Origin: Thiohalobacter sp. IOR34 | GTDB taxonomy: Bacteria; Pseudomonadota; Gammaproteobacteria; Thiohalobacterales; Thiohalobacteraceae | DNA length: 64,000 nucleotides | Direction of reading: 5' to 3' | NCBI RefSeq assembly: GCF_030406045.1 | Contig: NZ_CP128988.1 | Coordinates: 310,001 to 374,000 of the forward strand | In this document: in pieces, positions 1 through 9,198 of the stretch | How positions within the stretch are numbered: the stretch's first letter is position 1 | Layout: every line of letters begins with the position of its first letter | Program-made: the position numbers and the translations under genes | Notes under the pieces: model-generated | The model's input: only the letters and a program-made list of their open reading frames with translations | Told to the model about the DNA's origin: nothing | The model's database searches: none

Positions 1-205
1 CATCTCCAATTCCGCCGCCCAGCAGTCGAAGGCCGCGGACAACATCACCTCGACCATGACTGTCATCCAGGAGATCACCACCCAGACCAATGCTGCGACC
101 AACGAGACGGCGACCTCCATCGGCGAGCTGACCGAGCTGTCGAGCGAGCTGCGTCGCACGGTGGCCGGCTTCAAGCTGCCCGAGGCCGAGGCGGGGGCGG
201 AATAA
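1..205 (+). CDS. pilJ: PilJ-type methyl-accepting chemotaxis protein, C-terminal end (partial)
   Basis: Only the last 67 codons lie in the window; the reading frame is entered at base 2 and ends with TAA at 203-205. The fragment is a heptad-like, Ser/Thr/Gln/Ala-rich helix typical of the end of an MCP signalling bundle (for example NAATNETATSIGELTELSSEL), followed by a short acidic tail ending EAEAGAE. The PilJ assignment rests mainly on order: it is followed by a CheR, a giant CheA, a CheB and a CheW, exactly as in pilJ-pilK-chpA-chpB-chpC of Pseudomonas. PilJ is the inner-membrane receptor that feeds ChpA to control type IV pilus motility. The membrane and sensory parts are outside the window and cannot be judged. 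Confidence 0.8.
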   Translation, partial: ISNSAAQQSKAADNITSTMTVIQEITTQTNAATNETATSIGELTELSSELRRTVAGFKLPEAEAGAE

Positions 206-227
206 GGGACAGGACGGACTGCAGCCG

Positions 228-1118
228 ATGACGCAAGCGGCCCAGAAGCTGGCGCAGCCCAGGCCCTGGGTGTCGCTGCCGGAACTCGATGAGGGACAGT
301 TCCTGCAGTGGCGCCAGCTGCTGGCCACGCGTGGCGGGATCCACATCCCGGCCGAGCGACGGGACTTCCTGGCCAGCGGGCTGCGGGAACGGATGCGGGC
401 CACCGGTTGTGGTGGCTACCAGGCCTACTTCGACTATCTGCAGGAGGGGCGCCGGCTGGCGGAATGGTCGCTGCTGGTGGACAGGATCACCGTTCACGAG
501 ACCCGCTTCTTCCGCCATCCACCCTCCTTTCGACTGCTGCGCGATCGGTTGTTGCCGGACTTTCTGGCCGCGGAGCCGGACCATGGTTTCCATGCCTGGA
601 GCATCGGCTGTGCCACGGGTGAGGAGGCCTATTCCCTCGCCATGTTGCTGGACGAGGCCCTGGCGGAGCGCGACGCGGGGTATGGCGTCACCGCCACGGA
701 TCTCAGCCAGCCGGCCCTGCGCCGGGCACGCGAGGCCCGCTACCCGGTGCGCCGCCTGGAGGATATCGAACCCGGCCTGCGCGACAGCTACTGCGTGGCT
801 GAGGCGGACGGCGGTTTCCGGATCTGCGCGACCCTGCGCCGGCGGGTCTGCTTCGCTCGGCAGAACATCGTCGAGCTCGACGACTTTCCGCTGGAGCGGC
901 TGGACCTGATCTTCTGCCAGAACATGCTGATCTATTTCCCGCGCGAGACGCGATGTTCGCTGCTCGACCGGCTGGTGGGGCGGCTGCGGCCGGGCGGGGT
1001 GATGGTCCTGGGGCCGGCCGATGTGCCGGCCTGGGCACACCCGGAAATGGAAAGAATACGATTTGCCGGCACCCTGGCGTATCGACGCCGCGGGGCGGCC
1101 ACTGACGGAAAGGGATGA
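228..1118 (+). CDS. pilK: CheR-type chemoreceptor glutamate methyltransferase (PilK)
   Basis: 296 residues, the usual CheR size. It transfers methyl groups from S-adenosylmethionine to glutamates on the upstream MCP (PilJ). The N-terminal helical domain (about 20-100) contains the conserved VDRITVHETRFFR segment. The SAM-binding motif reads WSIGCATGEEAYSLAM around residues 124-139, and the N-M-L-I-Y-F motif starts at N232. It starts 22 bases after the pilJ stop and its TGA overlaps the ATG of chpA (ATGA at 1115-1118), indicating translational coupling. It is PilK rather than a flagellar CheR because of the operon context; no flagellar gene is nearby. Confidence 0.93.
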   Translation: MTQAAQKLAQPRPWVSLPELDEGQFLQWRQLLATRGGIHIPAERRDFLASGLRERMRATGCGGYQAYFDYLQEGRRLAEWSLLVDRITVHETRFFRHPPSFRLLRDRLLPDFLAAEPDHGFHAWSIGCATGEEAYSLAMLLDEALAERDAGYGVTATDLSQPALRRAREARYPVRRLEDIEPGLRDSYCVAEADGGFRICATLRRRVCFARQNIVELDDFPLERLDLIFCQNMLIYFPRETRCSLLDRLVGRLRPGGVMVLGPADVPAWAHPEMERIRFAGTLAYRRRGAATDGKG

Positions 1119-4100
1119 AGATGAGCGGAGCCATCGACCACAATACCCTCAGGTGGGTCAAGCAGGAGCTGGACGAGACCCTGAAACAGGCACGCCAGGC
1201 GCTCGAGGCGCACGTCGAGACTCCAGAGGACGAGGCGCAGCTGCGCTTCTGTGCCGTCCATCTGCATCAGGTCTACGGCACCCTGCAGATGGTCGAGCTG
1301 TACGGCGCCGGGATGCTCGCCGAGGAACTGGAGCAGGTGGTCCTGGCCCTCGACGACGGCCGCATTCCCCAGCAGCAGGAGGCCCTGGAACTGCTGATGC
1401 GCGGCATCCTGCAGCTGCCGGACTATCTCGACCGGATCGCTGCGGGGCACGCCGACATCCCCCTGGTGTTGCTGCCGCTGATGAACGACCTGCGGGCCAT
1501 CCGCGGCGAGAAGCTGCTCTCGGAGAATGCCCTGTTCTCGCCCGATCTGCAGCGGCCGCTGCCTGCGGAGATCACCGCCGAGACGGCGGAGGAGCCGCTG
1601 GCCGAGCGCTGCCGGCGCCTGCGCCATCCCTATCAGCTGGCCCTGCTCGGCTGGTTCCGGGACAAGGCGCCGGAGGCGAACCTGAAGCGGATGGGCGAGC
1701 TGCTGGCCGAACTGCGTGCCGCGGCCGTGGAACCGGCGGCGCGGACCCTGTTCTGGGTCGCCGGCGGGGTGACCGAGGCCCTGGCCGGCGGGCGGCTGGA
1801 GACCAGCATGTCGGTGCGCCTGCTGCTTGGCCAGGTCGAACGCCAGGTCAAGCGGCTGATCGACGAGGGCGAGCCGGCCTTCGCCGCCGAGCCGCCACAG
1901 GAACTGATCAAGAACCTGCTTTTCTACGTGGCCCGTTCCGAGCCGGGCAGCACCCTGGTGGACAGCGTTCGCCAGACCTATGGGCTGGCCAGCCTGCTGC
2001 CCGACGAGGAGGAGATCTCCCGGGCACGCGACAGCCTGAGCGGTCACAACCTGGCATTGATCGAAACCGTCTCCGCGGCGGTGCGTGAGGATCTGGCCCA
2101 GGTCAAGGATGCGCTCGATCTGTTCACCCGCGGCGGCCGCCAGGCCGCCGCCGAACTGGCACCGGCCGGTGAGACCCTGAACCGGATCGCCGATACCCTC
2201 GGCATGCTCGGTCTGGGTTCCCTGCGCGAGCAGGTGCTGGCCCAGGCGCGGCAGGCGATGGACATCGTCGAGGGACGCCAGCAGCCGGACGAGGAGGTGC
2301 TGATGGCGATCGCCGGCGCCCTGCTCAGTGTCGAGAGTTCGCTCGACGGCCTGCTCAGCGGTGCTCCGGTGGCGGCCGCCCCGGCGGACGCCGGCGGCGA
2401 GGCGACGGTGGTCCCCGAGGCCGAGTTCAGCCAGGTCTGTGGCGTGCTCGCCGAAGAGGCGATTCGTGACATCGCCCGGGCCAAGGAGGCCATCCTGGCT
2501 TTCATCGAGAACCCGGCCGACGTCACACCGTTGGAGCCGGTCGCCGGCTGGTTCCATCAGATCCAGGGTGGCCTGCTGCTGCTCAACGAGACCCGTGCCG
2601 CAGCCCTGCTGGAGTCGGTGGCGGACTATATCGGCCGGCAGATGCTGGATGGCCGCCAGCTGCCGGGCGAGGCGGCGCTGGATCATCTCGCCGATTCGAT
2701 ATCCAGCCTCGAGTACTACCTGGAGAACCTGCAGCAGCAGAAGGTCTCCGGGGAGAGCATCCTCGAGGTGGCCCAGCGCAGTGTCGAGGCACTGCTGCGG
2801 ACCCTGCCCGCCGTGGCCGAGGTCGAGGCGCTGCCGGCGAGCGACGAGGAGGTGATCGAAGCGCTGCCGGTGGAGGATCTGCAGGAACTGGACATGGCGC
2901 CCGCGGAAGAACTCATCGAGCTGCCCGCAGCCGAGGCGGACGGCGAGATGCTCGATCTGGAGATGCTGACGGCCGATGACGGCGAGGCGACCATCGAGCT
3001 GGTGGATCTGGAGCCGGCGGAGGCGGCCGATGACGCGCCCCCTCCCGAGGTCGTGTCCGAAGAACAACCGCAGGCCGAGGCCGGGGATGCCCCCGCCTTC
3101 GACCTGCCCTATCCGGTCCTGGAGGGCAGCGAGGTCGACGAGGAGATCCTGGAGATCTTCATCGAGGAGGCCGAGGAGGAGCTGGCCAACATCCGCGAGG
3201 CCTTGCCGCGCTGGCAGGCGGATACCGCCGATCAGGAGTCGCTGACCCTGATGCGGCGCTCCTTCCATACCCTGAAGGGAAGCGGCCGGCTGGTGGGTGC
3301 CATGCTGATCGGCGAGTTTGCCTGGGCCTTCGAGAACATGCTGAACCGCGTCATCGACGGCACCATCGACGTCGGTGACGAGATGCCGGGGTTGCTGGAG
3401 CGGGCCGCTGAGGCCCTGCCGCAGCTGATCGGCCAGCTGCAGGGAGGGCAGCCACCACGACTCAACGTGGGTCTGATGATGGAAAAGGCCGAGGCCCTGT
3501 CGCGAGGCGAGGCCATCGATCTGGGTGACCTGGAACCGGTGCCGGCGGCCGTGGCGCCGCTGGCCGAGGTGGTCGAGCTGCCGCAGGCGGCCCGCTCGCC
3601 GGAGGCGATGGCCAGCGAACTGCAGGAGGCGGCGTCCGCTGTCGATCCGCAGCTCTACGAGATCTTCTGCAAGGAGTCGGCGGACCATCTGGCCGTCATC
3701 CGCGAGCATCTGGCGGCCTGTGAACGGTCCAGCGACGACTGTCGCCCCACCGAGGGGCTGATCCGCGCCCTGCACACGCTGCACGGCAGCGCGCGCATGG
3801 CCGGTGCCGATGCCATTGCCGCCATTGCGGCCGGTCTGGAGCGCTATGGCAAGGCCTTGATGGAACATGGTCAGCCGCTGACCGCGGAGCAACGGCCGGT
3901 GATCGGCATGGCGCTGGATATGATCGATGCCTTGCTGCCGCGTCTGATCGAGGGTGAGGCCGAGGTCGGGTCCCCGGCCCTGCAGTCCCTGCTGGAACGT
4001 CTGGCCAGCTTGCCGCAGAGCCTGGAGGCGGCGCAGCAGGCGTCTCTCGACGAGCTGCCGGCTGCGGACGAGCCAGAGGTGATCGAGCTCACCCCGGCAG

Positions 4101-6727
4101 CGGGCGATGAGACTCCGGATGGAGCGCCGGAGGTGGTGGAGATCGAGATCACCGAGGCCGCTGCGGAGCAGGCTGATGAGGTGCTGGATGGGCCGTCCGC
4201 CGAGGATGGCCTGGAGGTGCAGGTCGAGGAGACAGCCGGCAGCGGCGAAGCCGAGGCCGGGGCGCCCGTCCCGGAGGCGCCGGACGAGGTCGAGGAGATC
4301 CCCCTCGAGGAGGTTGCTGTCGAGGTGCCGGCCGCCGAATCGGCCGCTGGCGAACCTGCCGAGGAGGGTCCGGACGCCGAGCTGATCGAGGTCTTCCTGG
4401 AAGAGGGGGACGAGATCCTGGAGAGCAGCGAGCTCACCCTGCAGAAATGGATCCAGTCGCCCGGGGATGCCGGCCTGATCGCCAGCCTGCAGCGTGATCT
4501 GCACACCCTCAAGGGCGGTGCGCGGATGGCCAGCCTGGATGCCATCAGCGACCTCAGCCATCAGCTCGAGTCGCTGCTGATCGCCGTCGACGATGGCCGG
4601 GTGGTGCCGAGCACGGCGCTGTTCGATCTGCTGCTGGCTGCCCAGGACCGCCTGGTGCAGATGATCGAGACGGTGCGGGCCGGGCACACGGCCGAGGCGG
4701 CCGGCGATCTGCTGCAGCGCATCGAGTCACTGCGGCGGGGCGAGGCGGTCGAGATGGCGCCGGTCGAGGATGCAGTTGCTACTGTGGAGACAGAGCCGGT
4801 AGAACCGGCCGAGGCGGTCGAACAGGCGCCTGCGGCGGAGACGGCCGTGGACGCACGTGCCGAGGACGAGGTCGTCACAGGCCGAGGCCAGCAGGAGATG
4901 GTACGCGTCCAGGCCGAGTTGCTCGACAACATGGTCAACTATGCCGGCGAGATCAGCATCTACCGGGCCCGGCTTGAACAGCAGGTGGGTTCCTTCCGCT
5001 TCAATCTGGGCGAGCTGGGTCAGACCGTCGATCGCCTGCGCGAACAGTTGCGCAAGCTGGAGATCGAGACCGAGGCCCAGGTACTCTACCGCTACGAGCG
5101 GGACAGCGGCGACGAGGCGCATCCGGATTTCGATCCGCTGGAGATGGACCGTTACTCGACGCTGCAGACCCTGTCGCGTTCCATGATGGAGAGTATCGGC
5201 GACCTGGTCAGCCTGCAGAACCTGCTGGAGAACGTCACCCGCGAATCCGAGACCCTGCTGGTGCAGCAGTCGCGGGTCAACACCGAGCTGCAGGAGGGCC
5301 TGATGCGCACCCGCATGGTGCCCTTCTCGCGGCTGGCGCCGCGCATGCGCCGGATCGTGCGTCAGGCCTGCCAGGAACTCGGCAAGCGCGCCGAGCTGTC
5401 GCTGGAAGGGGCGGAGGGCGAGATCGACCGCACCGTGATCGATCGCATCGTCGCGCCCCTCGAGCACATGCTGCGCAATGCCGTGGCCCACGGCATCGAA
5501 CCGCCGGCCCAGCGCGAGGCGGCCGGCAAGCGCAGCACCGGCAGCATCCGCATCAAGCTGCAGCGTGATGGTTCCGACGTGGTGATCACCGTTGCCGACG
5601 ATGGTGCGGGCATGGATCTGCAGGCCATCCGCGACAAGGCCCGCGAGCGGGGGCTGATCGCCGAGGATGCCAGCTTCAGCGACAACGAGGTCATGCAGTT
5701 CGTGCTCGAGACCGGCTTCAGTACCGCCACCGAGGTCAGCCAGATCGCCGGCCGCGGGGTGGGCATGGATGTGGTCAACAACGAGGTGAAACAGCTCGGC
5801 GGCACCCTGCACATCGATTCCACGCCGGGCCAGGGAACGACCTTCACCATTCGCCTGCCCTTCACCCTGGCCATCAACCAGGCCCTGCTGGTCCAGGTGC
5901 ACGAGGACGTCTATGCCATCCCGCTGACCGGCATCGAGGGTGTGGTGCGCATGACCCAGGAGCAGCTGCGCAGCTACTACGAGGATCCCTCGCAGCGTTT
6001 CGAATATGCCGGCTATGAATACGAGCTGCGCCATCTCGGTGCCATGCTCGGCCATGGCGAGCCCCATCTTGGCAGCGGCATGCCCAAGCGTCTGCCGGTG
6101 CTGCTGGTGCGGGCCGGTGACCATCACATGGCGCTGCAGGTCGAGGCATTGCTCGGCAGCCGCGAGACGGTGGTGAAATCGGTGGGGCCGCAGATCAGCA
6201 CGGTGCGTGGTATCTCCGGTGCCACCATTCTCGGTGACGGGCGGGTGGTGCTGATCCTCGACCTCGGTGGTCTGGTGCGTGCCGGCGCCGCCATGGCCCC
6301 GGCCGCCGCTCGCGTCGCCCCGCAGGCCGAGCCCGAGCTGCGGGAGAAACCGCTGGTCATGGTGGTCGATGATTCCATCACCGTGCGCAAGGTGACCAGC
6401 CGTCTGCTGGAACGCAACGAGATGCAGGCGCTCACGGCCAAGGACGGGGTGGATGCAGTCGCCAAGCTGCAGGAACATCTGCCGGATCTGATGCTGCTCG
6501 ATATCGAGATGCCGCGCATGGACGGTTTCGAACTGGCCACCCACATCCGCAACGAGCCGCGGCTGCAGCACATCCCCATCATCATGATCACCTCGCGGAC
6601 CGGCGAGAAGCATCGCACCCGGGCGTTGGAGATCGGTGTCAACAGGTACCTGGGCAAGCCCTTCCAGGAGACGGAGCTGCTGGAGAGCATCCAGGAACTG
6701 CTGGAGGAACAGACGGCCCATGCCTGA
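1115..6727 (+). CDS. chpA: ChpA: multi-HPt hybrid CheA histidine kinase of the type IV pilus system
   Basis: 1870 residues. From the N-terminus it has HPt-like helical modules with HQVYGT at His51 and HQIQGG near residue 485. Three canonical HPt domains follow: HTLKGSGR (His718), HTLHGSAR (His887) and HTLKGGAR (His1130), separated by acidic Glu/Pro/Ala linkers. Then come the dimerisation and HATPase domains (N-box with Asn1455, DDGAGMD from Asp1495, GRGVGMD near 1547), a CheW-like domain (about 1580-1720) and a receiver domain (acidic pocket VVDDS, phospho-acceptor Asp1796 in LLDIEMPRMDG, Lys1848 in GKPF). ChpA phosphorylates the PilG/PilH response regulators in Pseudomonas; those genes should lie upstream of the window. 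It overlaps pilK by 4 bases and chpB by 8. The kinase core looks intact. Confidence 0.95.
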   Translation: MKMSGAIDHNTLRWVKQELDETLKQARQALEAHVETPEDEAQLRFCAVHLHQVYGTLQMVELYGAGMLAEELEQVVLALDDGRIPQQQEALELLMRGILQLPDYLDRIAAGHADIPLVLLPLMNDLRAIRGEKLLSENALFSPDLQRPLPAEITAETAEEPLAERCRRLRHPYQLALLGWFRDKAPEANLKRMGELLAELRAAAVEPAARTLFWVAGGVTEALAGGRLETSMSVRLLLGQVERQVKRLIDEGEPAFAAEPPQELIKNLLFYVARSEPGSTLVDSVRQTYGLASLLPDEEEISRARDSLSGHNLALIETVSAAVREDLAQVKDALDLFTRGGRQAAAELAPAGETLNRIADTLGMLGLGSLREQVLAQARQAMDIVEGRQQPDEEVLMAIAGALLSVESSLDGLLSGAPVAAAPADAGGEATVVPEAEFSQVCGVLAEEAIRDIARAKEAILAFIENPADVTPLEPVAGWFHQIQGGLLLLNETRAAALLESVADYIGRQMLDGRQLPGEAALDHLADSISSLEYYLENLQQQKVSGESILEVAQRSVEALLRTLPAVAEVEALPASDEEVIEALPVEDLQELDMAPAEELIELPAAEADGEMLDLEMLTADDGEATIELVDLEPAEAADDAPPPEVVSEEQPQAEAGDAPAFDLPYPVLEGSEVDEEILEIFIEEAEEELANIREALPRWQADTADQESLTLMRRSFHTLKGSGRLVGAMLIGEFAWAFENMLNRVIDGTIDVGDEMPGLLERAAEALPQLIGQLQGGQPPRLNVGLMMEKAEALSRGEAIDLGDLEPVPAAVAPLAEVVELPQAARSPEAMASELQEAASAVDPQLYEIFCKESADHLAVIREHLAACERSSDDCRPTEGLIRALHTLHGSARMAGADAIAAIAAGLERYGKALMEHGQPLTAEQRPVIGMALDMIDALLPRLIEGEAEVGSPALQSLLERLASLPQSLEAAQQASLDELPAADEPEVIELTPAAGDETPDGAPEVVEIEITEAAAEQADEVLDGPSAEDGLEVQVEETAGSGEAEAGAPVPEAPDEVEEIPLEEVAVEVPAAESAAGEPAEEGPDAELIEVFLEEGDEILESSELTLQKWIQSPGDAGLIASLQRDLHTLKGGARMASLDAISDLSHQLESLLIAVDDGRVVPSTALFDLLLAAQDRLVQMIETVRAGHTAEAAGDLLQRIESLRRGEAVEMAPVEDAVATVETEPVEPAEAVEQAPAAETAVDARAEDEVVTGRGQQEMVRVQAELLDNMVNYAGEISIYRARLEQQVGSFRFNLGELGQTVDRLREQLRKLEIETEAQVLYRYERDSGDEAHPDFDPLEMDRYSTLQTLSRSMMESIGDLVSLQNLLENVTRESETLLVQQSRVNTELQEGLMRTRMVPFSRLAPRMRRIVRQACQELGKRAELSLEGAEGEIDRTVIDRIVAPLEHMLRNAVAHGIEPPAQREAAGKRSTGSIRIKLQRDGSDVVITVADDGAGMDLQAIRDKARERGLIAEDASFSDNEVMQFVLETGFSTATEVSQIAGRGVGMDVVNNEVKQLGGTLHIDSTPGQGTTFTIRLPFTLAINQALLVQVHEDVYAIPLTGIEGVVRMTQEQLRSYYEDPSQRFEYAGYEYELRHLGAMLGHGEPHLGSGMPKRLPVLLVRAGDHHMALQVEALLGSRETVVKSVGPQISTVRGISGATILGDGRVVLILDLGGLVRAGAAMAPAAARVAPQAEPELREKPLVMVVDDSITVRKVTSRLLERNEMQALTAKDGVDAVAKLQEHLPDLMLLDIEMPRMDGFELATHIRNEPRLQHIPIIMITSRTGEKHRTRALEIGVNRYLGKPFQETELLESIQELLEEQTAHA

Positions 6728-7682
6728 TGCTGCGTCGGCGCTGCGGGTCGCGCTGATCGTCGAGCCCGGAGCCGAGGGCCGGGCGCTTCGTGAGTTGCTG
6801 GAGACAGCCGGGCTGCGGGTGGTCGGTGAGTCGCGGCTGGCCGATTTCGAACCGGTGCTGCTGGAGCAGGGCGGCGCCGCCCTCCTGCTGGTCAACCTGG
6901 ACGAGACCAGCAGCCGGCAGATCGACCGGCTGGAGCAGCTGATCGACGAGATCGAGCTGCCGATCCTCTTCAACGAAGGGGGCGTGCCGGCGGCGGATGC
7001 GGCCTGGTGCCGGCGTTTCATTACCCGCCTGCACCGCTTGGCGGAGTGGGAGCCGCCGGTCGCCGAGCCGCCGCGGCCGGCGTTGCGCGTGGTGTCCCCC
7101 GCGGCAGCGGGGGTGCGTCGCCTCTGGGTGCTGGGTTCGTCGCTCGGTGGCCCCCAGGCGCTGAAGGAGTTCCTGTCGGCCTTGCCGGCGGACCTGCCGG
7201 CGAGCTTCATTGTCGTCCAGCATATCGGTGCCGCCTTCCTGCCGCTGCTGGCGGAACAGCTGCAACGGGTGACCCCGCTCAAGGTGCGGGTCGCCGAACA
7301 GGGGCAGGCGCTGGAACCTGGCGAGGTCGTCATCGTGCCCGTCGAGCAGCGTTTCACCCTGGGGGGGGAGGGCCGCGTGGAACTTCGCGACGAGCCGATA
7401 CCCGGTGCCTACCGACCGAGTATCGACGACGTGCTGCAGCAGGTTGCCGCGGTCTATGCCACCCAGGCCGCGGCCGTGATCTTCAGCGGCATGGGCAGCG
7501 ACGGTGCCCAGGGGGTGCGGGAACTGCAGGCAAGGGGTGGATTGGTGTTCAGCCAGAGTGCGGACAGTTGCGTGATCAGCAGCATGCCGGAGGCCGCCCA
7601 GGCCCAGGCCGAGGTGGCCTTCAGTGGCACGCCGCAACAGCTGGCTGCGCGGGTGGCCGAACTGGCCGCTGCGGTGGAATGA
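6720..7682 (+). CDS. chpB: ChpB: CheB-type methylesterase with degenerate receiver
   Basis: 320 residues from the ATG at 6720, which overlaps the end of chpA. The C-terminal CheB domain (about 130-320) keeps the Ser-His-Asp triad: GSSLGGP, VQHIG and MGSDGAQG. It removes methyl groups from, or deamidates, receptor glutamates and so opposes PilK. The N-terminal 110 residues have a receiver-like fold (VALIVEPGAEGRAL...LLLVNLDE), but the normal acidic pair and phospho-acceptor pattern are lost. Control by phosphorylation is therefore doubtful, as is typical for ChpB. The codon for Met at 6636 in the same frame lies within chpA and is not the start. Confidence 0.92.
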   Translation: MPDAASALRVALIVEPGAEGRALRELLETAGLRVVGESRLADFEPVLLEQGGAALLLVNLDETSSRQIDRLEQLIDEIELPILFNEGGVPAADAAWCRRFITRLHRLAEWEPPVAEPPRPALRVVSPAAAGVRRLWVLGSSLGGPQALKEFLSALPADLPASFIVVQHIGAAFLPLLAEQLQRVTPLKVRVAEQGQALEPGEVVIVPVEQRFTLGGEGRVELRDEPIPGAYRPSIDDVLQQVAAVYATQAAAVIFSGMGSDGAQGVRELQARGGLVFSQSADSCVISSMPEAAQAQAEVAFSGTPQQLAARVAELAAAVE

Positions 7683-7713
7683 ATCCCGGACAGCGGGAGA
7701 AGGAGAGCAGATC

Positions 7714-8181
7714 ATGAGTGCAGATCTTCAGGACAAGGTGCGCAGTCTGGTGGTCCCGCTGGACGGGCGCAGACTGCTGGTGCCGAACGTCGCGGTGGCA
7801 GAGATCGTTCCCTACCGGGCGCCGCAGCCGGTGGAGGATGCGCCTTCCTGGCTGCTCGGCATGCTGGAATGGCGTGGTCTGGAGCTGGCATTGATCTCCT
7901 ACGAGGCCGCCTGCGGGGCGCCCCGCCCGGTGACGGGGCCGCAAAGCCGGATCGCCGTCTTCAATACCCTGAGCGGTGAGGGTGAGCCGGGTTTCTATGC
8001 CCTGCTCACCGCCGGTATCCCGCATCTGGTCAAGCTGGCCGAAGGCGAGGTGCAGTCGGATCCGGCGCCGGCTGCGGTCCTGGAGCTGGCGCGGGTGCAT
8101 CTGCAGGGCGATGCGGCGGTGATCCCCGATCTCGATGCCCTGGAGCGTCTGGTCGCCGAATTGCCCAGACGGGCGGCTTGA
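7714..8181 (+). CDS. chpC: ChpC: CheW-like adaptor protein
   Basis: 155 residues. The start at 7714 has AGGAGAG 8-14 bases upstream; the in-frame Met at 7624 lies inside chpB and has no such site. A single CheW domain (KVRSLVVPLDGRRLLVPNVAVAEIV ... LLGMLEWRGLELALISYEAACG) spans nearly the whole protein. It couples receptors to ChpA. It is the last gene of the pil-chp operon; beyond it comes the heptamer/REP repeat region and then convergent rsmE. Confidence 0.88.
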   Translation: MSADLQDKVRSLVVPLDGRRLLVPNVAVAEIVPYRAPQPVEDAPSWLLGMLEWRGLELALISYEAACGAPRPVTGPQSRIAVFNTLSGEGEPGFYALLTAGIPHLVKLAEGEVQSDPAPAAVLELARVHLQGDAAVIPDLDALERLVAELPRRAA

Positions 8182-8183
8182 TT

Positions 8184-8218
8184 CAGAAGCCAGAAGCTGG
8201 AAGCTAGAAGCTAGCAGC
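8184..8218 (+). repeat. Five inverted heptamer repeats (GAAGC type)
   Basis: Directly after the chpC stop there are five 7-base units ending in GC: CAGAAGC twice, then TGGAAGC, TAGAAGC and TAGCAGC. Read on the other strand they are GCTTCTA-type units, i.e. the reverse complement of the long array at 8331-8456. Together with that array they flank the REP hairpin. Confidence 0.85.
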
Positions 8219-8235
8219 CTGTTGACACCACGCCA

Positions 8236-8304
8236 ATCGCGGCCTGGAGGCCGCTCCTACCATGGTGCCGCCATGCCCCATAGGAGCGGCCTCCAGGCCG
8301 CGAT
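8236..8304. repeat. REP-like palindrome, copy A
   Basis: Perfect 24-base inverted arms: ATCGCGGCCTGGAGGCCGCT plus CCTA on the left (8236-8259), and its reverse complement at 8281-8304, around a 21-base loop. Nearly identical in reverse orientation to the copy at 21962-22030, including the loop and about 15 flanking bases (CACCACG). A third, looser copy lies at 57244-57315. It sits between convergent chpC and rsmE, so it could act as a bidirectional transcript end. Confidence 0.9.
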
Positions 8305-8330
8305 CCCCGGCGGGTGTCGCCCGCCGTCTC

Positions 8331-8456
8331 AGCTCCCAGCTCCCAGCTCCCAGCTCCCAGCTCCCAGCTCCCAGCTCCCAGCTCCCGGCTTCTAACTTCT
8401 AACTTCTAACTTCTAGCTTCTAGCTTCTAGCTTCTAGCTTCTAGCTTCTAGCTTCT
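8331..8456 (+). repeat. Tandem array of 18 heptamers (AGCTCCC / AACTTCT / AGCTTCT)
   Basis: Exactly 126 bases in strict 7-base phase: eight AGCTCCC, one GGCTTCT, three AACTTCT and six AGCTTCT. The stop codon of rsmE (TAG, minus strand, 8455-8457) is formed by the last unit and its junction. Units change in blocks, as expected from slippage. The reverse-complement array at 8184-8218 lies on the other side of the REP hairpin. Confidence 0.95.
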
Positions 8457-9189
8457 AACCAAGATCCCCATAGCGTTGCTGCAGCACGGCGATCGCCGTC
8501 AGCGCCGCGGTCTCGGTGCGCAGTACCCGTGGGCCAAGCCGCAGGCCGGTGAAGCCGGCCTGCCTGGCCGCTTGCCGTTCTCCCTCCTCCAGGCCCCCTT
8601 CCGGGCCGATCAACAGGCAGAAGGCGGATTCCGCCTTGCCCAGCTGGGCGAGCCCCCCTTCGGCCAGCGGATCGAGCAGCAGGCCGCGGGCGGCGCGGTC
8701 GCGCCGCTCCAGTGCGGTGGCGAGGTCCACCACCTCGGAGAGTTCAGGGATCCGGTTGCGGCCGCATTGTTCGCAGGCATGCAGGATCACCCCCTGCCAG
8801 TGCTGCCAGCGCTTGCGGCGGCGTTCCGCGTCCAGCCGCACCGTGGTTCGTGCGCAGGCGATGGGGACGATGCGCTGCACGCCCAGCTCCACGGCCTTCT
8901 GGATGGTGAGGTCCATGCGTTCGCCGCGCGAGACGCCCTGCAGCAGGGTGATGGCCAGGGGGGATTCCCGCTCCTCGTCGTGCCACTCGCCGATCTCGGC
9001 CAGCACCGCCCGCCGCGAGACCGCGTCGAGTCTGGCCTGCCACTCACCCCCCTGGCCGTTGAACAGCCGGATCTCGGCGCCGGGCTTCAGGCGCAGCACG
9101 GTGGCGACATGGCGCCGCGCCCGTTCGTCCAGCTCGATGCGGCGGCCCTGGGCCAGCGGTCCGGGCTGGTAGATGCGGGGGATGCGCAT
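8455..9189 (-). CDS. rsmE: RsmE, 16S rRNA m3U1498 methyltransferase
   Basis: 244 residues, normal for RsmE, a SPOUT-class enzyme that methylates U1498 of 16S rRNA. The N-terminal PUA-like part contains RRHVATVLRLKPG and LFNGQGGEW. The C-terminal knotted domain has QKAVELGVQRIVPI, CEQCGRN, LLIGPEGGLEEGE and LGPRVLRTETA. It starts 9 bases after the metF stop and is the last gene of the metK-ahcY-metF-rsmE run. Its stop codon falls in the heptamer repeat, so the last residues (GDLG) may be shaped by the repeat boundary. Confidence 0.95.
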   Translation of the reverse strand: MRIPRIYQPGPLAQGRRIELDERARRHVATVLRLKPGAEIRLFNGQGGEWQARLDAVSRRAVLAEIGEWHDEERESPLAITLLQGVSRGERMDLTIQKAVELGVQRIVPIACARTTVRLDAERRRKRWQHWQGVILHACEQCGRNRIPELSEVVDLATALERRDRAARGLLLDPLAEGGLAQLGKAESAFCLLIGPEGGLEEGERQAARQAGFTGLRLGPRVLRTETAALTAIAVLQQRYGDLG

Positions 9190-9198
9190 CGTGGTTGC

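Noticed and set aside
932-4687. 1251-residue minus-strand frame opposite chpA
   Set aside because: chpA has an unbroken set of kinase motifs on the plus strand; the antisense product is rich in Gln/Arg/Leu/His with no domain.
6720-7100. Functional phosphoreceiver in ChpB
   Set aside because: The acidic pocket and phospho-acceptor Asp pattern are not conserved, as in other ChpB proteins.
8331-8456. CRISPR-like array
   Set aside because: The units are 7 bases with no spacers; this is a simple tandem repeat.
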